NCBI GenBank assembly: GCA_013115135.1
Contig: JABANP010000894.1
Span: 1 to 13,223, forward strand
Direction: 5' to 3'
From: Perkinsus olseni
Taxonomy: Eukaryota; Perkinsozoa; Perkinsida; Perkinsidae
Length of the DNA: 13,223 nucleotides
This document shows positions 7,045 through 13,223 of this stretch, piece after piece (the first letter of the stretch is position 1; every line of letters starts with the position of its first letter). The translations under genes and the position numbers were made by a program. The notes beneath the pieces are model-generated. The model saw only the letters and a program-made list of their open reading frames with translations, was not told where the DNA came from and searched no databases.

Positions 7045-7943
7045 ATGCCTGCTCCCTCCAATCACACTGATGAGGGGCAGGCTTCGCTTGAGAAAGTCAT
7101 GAGCCTCATGACATGAGGTTTAGAGACGCTCAATTTCAGCATTCGGGCGAGTGTAAGTTCGTGTTTCATTCTCGGTCTGAATTTCGCTGTGATGCACGGA
7201 TCAGATTCTGGGAAGTCGAAGGTAATAAACTGGAATTCGGTCGCTTCTGGGATAGCACGATAGTTTTGGTTGGTGACGGTATTATATGTCTCGGTTGCGG
7301 AGATTGTGCTGTGTGGAGTCCGTGTTCTACGTATTTGCTTGAGCAACATCTGAATGATTGGCATACCGGAGAGATGTTGCAAGGCTCTGGCTCACCCACT
7401 GCGGCAAAATATCCATCCCGAAAGCAACGCAATTGCTTGGACTCGAGATGACAAGCTGTTCCGACGGAATTAGTGCGAGCGGCTCGGCAGAGTCTCGTAA
7501 GCCGTCATGATGCCATTCGGTAGTAATTGCCCTCTAGAGAATACCTTGGTGTTGTGCACTACAGAAGCGATGACTGTGTGGTCGATGCTCCAGTAATTAT
7601 CTCACTACAGTCACGTTCTGGTCTGCATTGCCAAGCTCAGGCCGAGTATCCCGTGGGGTATGATGACTGTCCTTCATCGGATGAGGTGAAGCGGATCGCA
7701 GTTGCATTTTCTGAGTCGGCAGCCAAGCTGAAATTTTGGTGCAAGTTTGCCGCATCCAATCATTTGCGGCACTGCGCTGTGAGGGATCGTGTGGCTCGTG
7801 GAGTGTTGAGCGGTAAAGTCTTGGATGCCATATCGCAAACACGTGAGTCTAATGGCCAAACTCAGTCACCTGGAGCGCCTCCCTTCAAGTGGAAGCCTCC
7901 GACTGCGGGGAACTTCAAGAGGAGTGACACATCAATTGCTTAA
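7045..7943 (+). pseudogene. Zinc-finger-like gene interrupted by a 215-bp repeat copy
   Basis: ATG at 7045 starts MPAPSNHTDEGQASLEK. A 44-nt GT-AG interval (7096-7139, ending CAATTTCAG) would join this in frame to HSGECKFVF. In that model residues Cys67, Cys70, His87 and His92 make a C-x2-C-x16-H-x4-H pattern, like a BED or C2H2 zinc finger. The frame reaches KYPSRKQ and then enters the 215-bp block (7429-7643), hitting TGA at 7449. After the block the same frame resumes at AEYPVGYDDCPSSDEVKRIA and continues through KLKFWCKFAASNHLRHC to a TAA at 7941-7943. A BED finger followed by such a helical region would suit the N-terminus of a hAT-type transposase, but that is a guess. The gene looks disrupted. 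Confidence 0.45.
7429..7643. repeat. Derived copy of the exact 215-bp duplication
   Basis: All 215 bases equal 3006-3220. The flanks are unrelated to unit B on both sides. It sits in the middle of a coding frame and brings an in-frame stop. No terminal inverted repeat or clear target duplication is visible at its edges. No GT-AG or GC-AG pair at its edges would remove it and keep the frame. Confidence 0.95.
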
Positions 7944-8017
7944 TTTGATGGTACGGTGCAACAAAAGAAGGCGCATCATCCCTCTACCATGCGGGCATAC
8001 GGCATAGGGGTGTATCA

Positions 8018-8230
8018 CGACTCGTACACCGAAAACTCGTACACTTTCATTTCGTACACTGAATGCTCATTCACCCCTTGGATCCGTACACCGTCATTCC
8101 GTACACTTAAAACTCGTACACATAATACTCGTACACATAAAACTCATACACGTAAAAACTCGTACATATAAAAACACGTACACCGTCAACTCGTACACGA
8201 GCACGACTCGTACACAGTGTACGGTACACT
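8018..8230 (+). repeat. 15-bp tandem repeat array, left arm of element 2
   Basis: The unit is CGTACAC plus eight variable bases, often AAAACT before the next CGTACAC. About a dozen units keep 15-17 bp spacing. The fixed half is conserved and the other half varies. The array ends in AGTGTAC-G-GTACACT (8216-8230), a small palindrome. Confidence 0.85.
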
Positions 8231-8345
8231 ATGCAGCTTGAGTCGCATTTTTGGGCGGCGCGCTGAGAGCAATGGCGGAGCGAAGGGAGCAATATTGTTC
8301 ATACAGAGCGAATAGTTTGCGCCACTCTGTGAGTAGATATTCAGT

Positions 8346-8494
8346 AGTGTAGGTGGTATGGAGGTTAAGGTGACGGGTTGCCAATCCAAAGGTCGCGGGT
8401 TCGATCCTATGTACAGGCCCGGCACTGCAGGGAGGAGTTGTCGCCTCAAGTAGAGGCGCCAAAGCGCCGGCGGAACCGGCGCGAAAATTTTTTT
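8346..8494 (+). ncRNA. Candidate Pol III transcript in element 2 (about 150 nt)
   Basis: TGGTATGGAGGTTAAGG (8354-8370) resembles the A-box region of a class II tRNA such as tRNA-Ser. GGTTCGATCC (8398-8407) is a very good B box. The anticodon arm (around GGTTGCCAATCC) does not fold correctly, so it is tRNA-derived and not a tRNA. Downstream comes a perfect 7-bp hairpin, GCGCCGG-CGGAA-CCGGCGC (8464-8482), then seven T (8488-8494), a strong Pol III stop signal. The order promoter, hairpin, T-run predicts a discrete small RNA. Expression is not shown. Confidence 0.45.
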
Positions 8495-8537
8495 AGGCAA
8501 GTCGCGGAGCGGCTCCGCGACTTGCGTAAAAAATTTT
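8484..8537. terminator. 54-bp palindrome with T-run and A-run bases, element 2
   Basis: Arms of 27 bp are centred between 8510 and 8511. The core GTCGCGGAGC and its complement pair perfectly, and the outer parts AAAATTTTTTTAGG and CGTAAAAAATTTT pair with few mismatches. T7 lies in the left arm, and A6 (T6 on the minus strand) lies in the right arm, so it could stop Pol III from either side. It abuts the right repeat arm. Confidence 0.6.
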
Positions 8538-8542
8538 GGCAG

Positions 8543-8785
8543 GGTGTACGAGTTGAAAGTGGGTGTGTGTATGAAATGACGGTGTACGAGCATTATGCGT
8601 ACGAGTGTTTTGTGTACGAGTATTATGTGTACGAGTGTTTTTGCGTACGAGTTTTACATGTACGAGTTTTTCTGTGTATGAGTTTTCCGTGTACGAGTCC
8701 TCGGTGTACGGGTATTTGGTGTACGAGTCGAAGGTGTACGAGTATCCGAGACATGAGTCGAAAATGTACGAGTTTTCCATGTAGA
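8543..8785 (-). repeat. 15-bp tandem repeat array, right arm of element 2
   Basis: The + strand reads GTGTACGAG plus six variable bases, roughly fourteen times, mostly at exact 15-bp spacing. This is the reverse complement of the left-arm unit. Translation in either direction gives five-residue periods (VYEYY-VYECF on plus, NSYTE on minus). Confidence 0.85.
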
Positions 8786-8807
8786 GTCGTGAACATCCCC
8801 GGCATAG

Positions 8808-9023
8808 ATATGTTGGTGCTCGTTTTGCGGACTACCCAGGGAAGTCTACCCTTATGACCCGAATATCATGCACGGATTGCATGTGCCTTGTGCTACGATG
8901 TGCGGAACAAAATGAAGAAGTGAATGCGAGCGAGCTCGGTGAGTGAGTATCTGCTGTCAATGTGCAGTTCAATTGCAGGTCCGATCCTATGATGTCATCA
9001 TGATGATGAGGAGGAGGAGCATG
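8808..9023. other. Spacer; no gene recognised
   Basis: Only a short trinucleotide run (ATCATGATGATGAGGAGGAG, 8997-9016) stands out. Confidence 0.5.
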
Positions 9024-9218
9024 GGGTGAGACTCACCCGGTGAGTGAAAACCGGTACAGTGACAGCTGGTACACCCCCGAGCTCGTACAGGCTTTATTCG
9101 GTACGACTTTCATTCATACAGGAGGATCTCGTACACTTTCAAGGCGTACAGTGCAGTGACAGTTCATACAGTTGCCAGCAATACAGTGCAGTATCCACAG
9201 AATCTGTGGATACTGTAC
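9024..9218. mobile_element. Half copy of a 15-bp-repeat foldback element
   Basis: It begins GGGTGAG-A-CTCACCC (9024-9038), again a GGG end. GTACAG and GTACAC words then follow at 15-bp steps (GGTACAGTGACAGCT, GTACAGGCTTTATTC, GTACACTTTCAAGGC, ATACAGTTGCCAGCA). It closes with a 15-bp hairpin (9186-9218; arms CAGTATCCACAG and CTGTGGATACTG, loop AAT), as if left and right arms were joined with the core lost. At 9222 it meets the tRNA repeat. No right end or target duplication is visible. Confidence 0.5.
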
Positions 9219-9221
9219 GGA

Positions 9222-9348
9222 TGAGCTTGAAACCATCTGAGAAACTTTTGCGTCGCCAGAATCTGCCAATCGACGAAACCCACAATATATCTCCGCTATT
9301 AAAACTAGAATACCTACCGACAGTTTAGCCGAGTCTTTAGCCAGTTCA
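9222..9348 (+). repeat. Outlying truncated copy of the 238-bp tRNA repeat unit
   Basis: Positions 9222-9318 match the conserved upstream flank of the three tandem copies (10375, 10613, 10851) with few differences. The copy starts abruptly at ATGAGCTTG beside the half element. It is most like the 10711 copy (TTAGCC at the tRNA start, CTACCGACAG before it). Confidence 0.85.
9319..9348 (+). pseudogene. tRNA-Leu relic with internal deletions
   Basis: It starts GACAGTTTAGCCGAGT like the full copies, then jumps to CTTTAG, CCAGT and TCAGGGT. About 50 of the 80 tRNA bases are gone in at least three blocks, so it cannot fold as a tRNA. Confidence 0.75.
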
Positions 9349-10348
9349 GGGTCTTACTTTGGGCCTCGAGCCCCAGTGTAAGCTTGGTCACACTAACCAT
9401 GCCACCAGGAACGATCCACGGTAACTCGGCATGCGTTAGTGTCCCCCAACCAGCGACTTCCAAGGGGACGTCTGAGCTGAGGAGCGGTGAGTGCGCTGCG
9501 TACGCAAGGATGGGGGAGCCTCTGCGAGCCCTTGTGCCGAACACGGCGAAGGGATTAACAGGCCCTACGCTGGCTCGGAACCACGAGCAAATAGACGCGC
9601 GGATTCTGAACCCGACATGGGCGGCCCGAAAGGCCTTTGACTGATCCGCGAGCCTACTGACCCGAAAAGGGGCGAGCTTTCTCCGTTCGCTGCGCAACCG
9701 CCGAAGGCGAGTCGCCGTCGGCGACGTTGGGATGTGCCGACGAGCTGAATCGCGCAGGTCCGGTTCGCGTGATGTTCGGGCCATGAAGTTCCCTGGGCGG
9801 AGGGTGGGAAAAAGAAACTCGGCGAGAGCTACCCTTCCACAAAGGGGAGCAGTGAGCCGGCACATGAACAAGCTAGAGAGAAGAAACATGCACATTGCAC
9901 AATGCACGAAAGACGCAACCAGCGCACGATGCGCGCGGTGCCGACACAAGAGGACCGAGACGACACTAGCGCGAGCATTTTACCGAGATGGATGACCGCT
10001 GTGCTGGACATTCATCCTCTTTACGCGCGCACAAAAGAGTTGTGCGCGGGAGTAGGTTGCGCGAAGAGGAATGCGGTACTTCAGCCGTAAGTTGTAATGG
10101 CTGTGATAACGGCGGACGCGAGCTCGACCCAGCCCTCCGCTCCCTGGATGTGGAGGTAGGACACTGGAGGCTGCTGACTCAACCCAGACTGGGTATGGAG
10201 TCGGGCAGTCATCTAATGTCCTACTGAACAGTGGTGGCCACCAACTCTCAGTTGGCAGCGAGTGTAGGCTACTGCCTAGCTGCTGAGCAGGTCAGAGCAA
10301 GGCCACGCACTGTTCACACTCCCAACCTCTGCATCATGGGAATTTCGG
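9349..10348. other. Spacer within the tRNA repeat region; possible but unassigned coding
   Basis: A minus frame is open from 9949 to 9314, and a plus frame is open from about 9351 to 9992 with one stop (9642-9644). The two mirror each other, so at most one is real. Neither contains residues I can assign. The GC-rich middle (about 9670-9800) may simply lack stops. An imperfect inverted repeat lies at 9352-9383. The 59-bp hairpin module at 10025-10083 is the only clear structured feature. No rRNA was recognised. Confidence 0.35.
10025..10083 (+). repeat. 59-bp hairpin module, copy 1
   Basis: Matches 11077-11135 at 58 of 59 positions. The first part is a perfect 9-bp stem (CGCGCACAA and TTGTGCGCG, loop AAGAG, 10026-10048), followed by GGAGTAGGTTGCGCGAAGAG. 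The flanks differ between copies. It could be a small structured RNA or a mobile motif. Confidence 0.85.
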
Positions 10349-10450
10349 CCATAATCGCTTGCAGCTCGCACAGAATGAGCTCTAAACCATCTGAGAAACT
10401 TTTGCGTCGCCAGAATCTGCCAATCGACGAAACCCACAATATATCTCCGC

Positions 10451-10457
10451 TATAAAA
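10451..10457 (+). promoter_or_regulatory. TATA-like box upstream of tRNA-Leu copy 2
   Basis: TATAAAA ends 15 nt before the tRNA. The same box precedes the 10949 copy (10927-10933). It is TATCAAA before 10711 and TATTAAA before the relic at 9319. Upstream TATA-like boxes assist Pol III on some tRNA genes. Confidence 0.45.
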
Positions 10458-10472
10458 ACTGCAGCACCTACC

Positions 10473-10552
10473 GACAGTTTGGCCGAGTGGTCCAAGGAGC
10501 TGGCTTTAGGCGCCAGTCCGAAAGGGCGTGGGTTCGAACCCCGCAGCTGTCA
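10473..10552 (+). tRNA. tRNA-Leu(UAG), class II
   Basis: The acceptor stem GACAGTT/AGCTGTC pairs fully (with one T-G), with discriminator A. The D arm holds GCCGAGTGGTCCAAGG. The anticodon stem CTGGC/GCCAG is perfect around TTTAGGC, giving anticodon TAG (reads CUA Leu). The variable arm is CCGAAAGG, and the T arm GTGGG/CCCGC holds TTCGAAC. The only flaw is A in place of C at position 25, which breaks one D-stem pair. CCA is not encoded and there is no intron. It is the best of the four copies. Confidence 0.8.
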
Positions 10553-10553
10553 G

Positions 10554-10572
10554 GGTATTGTACCATAATACC
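10554..10572 (+). terminator. Hairpin directly after the tRNA, repeated in each unit
   Basis: GGTATTGT-ACC-ATAATACC follows the tRNA by one base. In the next two units (10792-10810 and 11030-11048) the arms are perfectly complementary. No run of four T follows until about 86 nt downstream (10638-10641), so the hairpin may replace or assist the usual oligo-T stop, or be a processing signal. Confidence 0.4.
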
Positions 10573-10710
10573 AGCAAAGTATACCGCCATAATCGCTCGC
10601 AGCTCGCACAGAATGAGCTCGAAACTATCTGAGAAACTTTTGCGTCGCCAGAATCTGCCAATCGACGAAACTCACAATATATCTCCGCTATCAAAACTAC
10701 AGTACCTACC

Positions 10711-10790
10711 GACAGTTTAGCCGAGTGGTCCAAGGCGCTGGCTTTGGGCGGCAGCTCGGAAGGGCGTGAGTTCTAACCCCACGGCTGTCA
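10711..10790 (+). pseudogene. tRNA-Leu pseudogene, copy 3
   Basis: Same 80-bp frame as copy 2 and an intact acceptor stem. The anticodon loop is TTTGGGC (TGG, a Pro-type anticodon). The anticodon stem has a G-G mismatch, the T stem has an A-C mismatch, and the T loop reads TTCTAAC instead of TTCGAAC, which also spoils the B box. Unlikely to be functional. Confidence 0.8.
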
Positions 10791-10948
10791 GGGTATTGTA
10801 CCACAATACCAGCAAAGTATACCGCCATAATCGCTTGCAGCTCGCACAGAATGAGCTCGAAACCATCTGAGAGACTTTTGCGTCGCCAGAATCTGCCAAT
10901 CGACGAAACCCACAATATATCTCCGCTATAAAAACTGCAGCACTTACC

Positions 10949-11028
10949 GACAGTTTGGCCGAGTGGTCCAAGGCGCTGGCTTTAGGCGCCCGTCCGGAAG
11001 AGCGTGGGTTCGAACCCCACAGCCTTCA
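10949..11028 (+). pseudogene. tRNA-Leu(UAG) probable pseudogene, copy 4
   Basis: Anticodon TAG, D arm, T arm and B box are intact, and TATAAAA is present upstream. The acceptor stem 3' strand reads AGCCTTC, giving two adjacent mismatches at pairs 3-70 and 4-69, and the anticodon stem has one T-C mismatch. It may be transcribed but should fold poorly. Confidence 0.7.
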
Positions 11029-11076
11029 GGGTATTGTACCACAATACCAGCATAGACGACCGCCATGATCGTGGTA

Positions 11077-11135
11077 GCGCGCACAAAAGATTTGTGCGCG
11101 GGAGTAGGTTGCGCGAAGAGGAATGCGGTACTTCA
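11077..11135 (+). repeat. 59-bp hairpin module, copy 2
   Basis: Differs from 10025-10083 by one loop base (G to T), leaving the 9-bp stem intact. It starts 49 nt after the last tRNA copy, where the 238-bp unit diverges from its siblings. Confidence 0.85.
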
Positions 11136-11546
11136 ACCTTTGGGGCGCTCGTATCTAGAGCGCGTTATAGTCGTGTCCGACGCCGAGGCGATGTGTGGAG
11201 GTCTTAGGCAAGATGCGTGGCAAGTCAGCTGCTTTGAACCTCCACTCTCCTGCCACGTATGATGGTCGTACGTCCTGAGTTGAGCTAGCGCAGCGGCACC
11301 GCTGTACGCCTCTTACCACCTGAGCGGTGAAGCGCAGCTCTGGGCTGACCAGATATCGAGGTCCGGCCTTATCGTCAAGAGGAGTATCTTCGCTGGGATG
11401 CGTGGTGCGGCTGGAAAGAGATGTCTCTGGAATATTAGCCGCCCTGGCCGAGCGCTTCTCTAACAACGATCGCTCTGCATCATGTCTGATCATGTTCCCG
11501 TCACAGAGCCAGTGGTTGAGCTGCGCCGGAGGAGCACGTGTGAGTT
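11136..11546. other. Spacer; no gene assigned
   Basis: A minus frame (11736 to 11155) and plus frames overlap here without recognisable residues. I see no repeats shared with the rest of the window. Confidence 0.4.
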
Positions 11547-12821
11547 GTGAGGTCATTCGCAGGTGTCCACTTGTCTCATGTTGCAGCCTCCAGGGATGCC
11601 AGCGTGGAGTTGCCGGCTGGCGCCCCGAGTTGCAGCCACGCGAAGCGCTGGCGGGTCGCCGTCCGCGCCACGCGGCGACAGTGCCGCCGCGCTGATACGA
11701 AGGCCCCAAACGTAGCCTCGTCGCGGGTGTGGCCAAAGAGAGCGCGTGGCAGGGTCTGCAAAGCGACTGAGCGAGGCTGAGCTACATGCTCGTTCCTATC
11801 TGAAGCTCGGGCTCCCAGCACAAGGAGGTCGTATGGTGCTACCAGGAGAGCATATTCACGGTGTCAGCGGACAGTGCCTCGCTGCCACTGTACCCGTATA
11901 CGCCAGCTAAGGCAGTCCGCTTCGCTGGCGATCGCTTTGAGTGAGGGGCCAGACTTCACATATGTAAGAGTGTACGGTCTATGCCCAGAGAGAATCAAGG
12001 CGTTGGCCGAGAGGGATCATGGCGACACCGTTTGATCGCAAGGTGAGGAACGATTCAAGGTGCTGGCGCTCCCGGGCGGCGTCCGAGCTGTGTCGGCAGA
12101 GCGGCACGACGGGAGCAATCTCGAGCGGGTACATTCACGGCAGTGCACTCAGCATCCATCTCTCCAAAGTGCTGGGACTGACGCCCAGCCCGAGGAACCG
12201 TCTGTGCTATCTTGTGTCAATGGTACAAGCTGCCTGCTGAGGGTAGGCGAGCTTTGTCATTGACCAAAAAGGATGTAGCCAGGTGGTGAAGATGGGCAGG
12301 AAGCTTCTGTGACCGTGAGAAGGAGCAGGACAGACCCCGCCAGTCGTGTTTGCGCTGACGATTGGGTGTTGCTGTACAGTCGAGCTCCTGTACAAGACGA
12401 GATGCCCAGTGCTGCAGCGACTGAGATGGTGGGCTTCCATGTGGCGATGCCTCCAGCCAGTTGTTCCCCTACTCACGGGACGTCTTCGTTGCAGCTATGT
12501 ACGACGCGTGACCGTGAAAGCCCTGGAGCCACGAGGATATTGACTCCCGGATTTTCAAGGGGACATTCCCTCAGGCGGTCAGGGTGCCCAGATACTGTTT
12601 CATCACGGTGTAGAAATTTGGAACCTACATCGTCGAGATGGGACGTTGGGCTTCTGACGGATCTTTGTCAATATGGCCTATCTGAGGGGACGGCGCTTAT
12701 AAAGAGCAGGTCGCCAAGCCAGAGGCTCACTACTCAGTATCATGTTCGATCAGCTTCGCGGTTCCAGAAAGTGAGGAGACAGAAAGCATCGGGAAGAGGC
12801 TGGGAGGTGCCAGGTTGGTGA
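11547..12821 (+). pseudogene. Decayed coding region, one frame with few stops
   Basis: The frame starting at 11547 stays open to 12821 except for TGA or TAG at 11778, 12033, 12261 and 12276. At this base composition about twenty stops would be expected by chance in 425 codons. Peptides of protein-like quality include GPDFTYVRVYGLCPERIKAL, GEERFKVLALPGGVRAV and DPASRVCADDWVLLYSRAP. The last resembles the region after the integrase core of Ty3/gypsy-like pol proteins (charged, then V-x-D-x-V-L-L), but spacing to the earlier parts is too short for a whole integrase. Beyond about 12420 other frames look equally good, so frameshifts are likely. Retroelement origin is a weak inference. It is not a working gene. 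Confidence 0.35.
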
Positions 12822-13223
12822 CAAAGGTTTTCTATATATATGTACTGGTAGATAGCAGGCAGGTTGTTGTTTCGTCACGGCGAATGTCGCAATCTAAAGC
12901 CCGCGATGATCTGGCGCGGCAGATTGTGCTGCCGCAGCACATCTGGCGAAACCATCTGCCTCTTCCCACTCTCGAAGAAAGCGATTTATGCGGAGCACAA
13001 CTTGTTGTGTGTAGAGTAAATAAGTGCATCGTAGGGAGAGTTTGGATATCTTTCGTGTGCGGTGCTGCACAGTGTTACTGCGCTGTAGGCGAGCGAGAGA
13101 GACATGGCTATCTATGCACTGGTCTTGGAGTTGATTAGTGCATCAGGATATCAGGCTTGGCGGTGGCTTGAGTTGTCTATCGAGCGAGTGCGTTTCCAGT
13201 TGCCTGTGTAGGCGAGTCTGTTT
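12822..13223. other. Right edge; no certain gene
   Basis: There is an inverted repeat at 12920-12945 (CAGATTGTGCTGC and GCAGCACATCTG). The 18-bp AGGCGAGCGAGAGAGACA (13087-13104) also occurs at 5673-5690. It runs into an ATG (13104) that opens a 35-residue frame to 13211, too short to trust. ATATATATG at 12833-12842 is TATA-like. Confidence 0.4.

Larger units (their letters stand above)
8008..8799. mobile_element. Foldback-type element 2 with terminal inverted repeats and 8-bp target duplication
   Basis: CGGCATAG occurs at 8000-8007 and 8800-8807. Inside, the left end reads GGGTGTATCACGACTC. The right end, read inward, is GGGATGTTCACGACTC, and the match continues with AAAACTCGTACA on both sides. 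Within the arms, 15-bp repeats continue for about 200 bp (8018-8230 and 8543-8785). The core has a tRNA-like sequence, two hairpins and a T-run. There is no transposase. GGG termini, long arms and an 8-bp duplication fit a Mutator-like or hAT-like non-autonomous element with foldback arms. Confidence 0.75.
10349..11070 (+). repeat. Tandem tRNA-Leu array, three 238-bp units
   Basis: CCATAATCGC or its variant starts at 10349, 10587, 10825 and (partial fourth) 11063, exactly 238 bp apart. Each unit holds a flank of about 100 bp with ATATCTCCGCTAT, an 80-bp tRNA-Leu-like sequence, and an 8-bp hairpin directly after it. The exact spacing with no indels suggests recent unequal crossing-over or ongoing conversion. 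Confidence 0.92.

Noticed and set aside
7429..7643. The 215-bp block as a normal spliceosomal intron
   Set aside because: No GT-AG or GC-AG pair at or near its edges restores the frame, and the same bases are native in unit B outside any intron-like setting.
8018..8785. 15-bp repeat arrays as a CRISPR array
   Set aside because: Units are 15 bp with degenerate repeats and only 6-8 variable bases, arranged in opposed arms. There are no cas genes and the context is eukaryotic.
7956..8857. Open frames across the 15-bp arrays as repeat proteins
   Set aside because: All frames and both strands are open because the period is 15. Several units are 16-17 bp and break frame, and no separate domain is attached.
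9314..9949. 211-residue minus-strand frame as a gene
   Set aside because: It runs across the tRNA relic, mirrors an equally open plus frame, lies in GC-rich sequence, and has no recognisable residues.
9349..10348. Ribosomal RNA or other known structured RNA in the GC-rich spacer
   Set aside because: No conserved rRNA, snRNA or SRP core sequence could be recognised.
11155..11736. 193-residue minus-strand frame as a gene
   Set aside because: No recognisable motif, and it overlaps the plus frame from 11547 that has a longer low-stop run. Kept only as an alternative.

Overview
The window looks like eukaryotic nuclear DNA from a small genome, probably a protist. The evidence is tRNA-Leu genes with no encoded CCA, tRNA-derived Pol III promoter-like sequences, a possible short intron, gene relics scattered among repeats, and no bacterial operon structure. 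A Perkinsus-like alveolate is possible, but that is only an impression. Almost everything here is repeats, insertions and decaying genes. No intact conserved housekeeping protein is recognisable.

Left third (1-5480): an old tandem duplication. Unit A (1-1610, cut by the window edge) and unit B (2638-5480) are collinear, and each carries two minus-strand coding segments. Gene X is unrecognised. Gene Y resembles a secreted or type II membrane protein; its two copies are about two thirds identical by hand alignment. Comparing the units exposes later insertions exactly: 235 bp in A (878-1112), 467 bp in B (3513-3979), and 802 bp that splits gene Y-B (4284-5085, flanked by TGATGC). The 802-bp insert carries an exon-like reading frame that follows a splice-acceptor-like sequence.

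Middle (5480-9220): the most interesting part. Two elements (5745-6706 and 8008-8799) share one plan. Long inverted arms made of degenerate 15-bp tandem repeats flank a core. The core holds a tRNA-like A-box/B-box sequence on the + strand, then a perfect or near-perfect palindrome whose left base is a T-run. The second element has clear terminal inverted repeats beginning GGG and an 8-bp target duplication (CGGCATAG). The first begins and ends GGG/CCC, with CTTTTTGAT on both sides. They read as foldback or Mutator-like non-autonomous transposons that carry a Pol III unit closed by a terminator able to act in both directions. A third, half copy lies at 9024-9218. Between the first two elements lies a zinc-finger-like gene (7045-7943). 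It is interrupted by a 215-bp segment that is 100% identical to part of unit B.

Right third (9220-13223): a tRNA-Leu(UAG) tandem array with a strict 238-bp period (tRNA starts 10473, 10711, 10949), plus an internally deleted outlying copy at 9319. Only the 10473 copy could still be functional. The flanks are better conserved than the tRNA bodies. A separate 59-bp hairpin module occurs twice (10025 and 11077) with one mismatch. From 11547 to 12821 a single + frame is nearly free of stops but shows no certain homology, and is best read as a decayed coding gene, possibly from a retroelement.

The parts connect mainly through mobility. Duplication made spare gene copies, insertions broke them, and several elements carry Pol III-type promoters. 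All alignments were done by eye.
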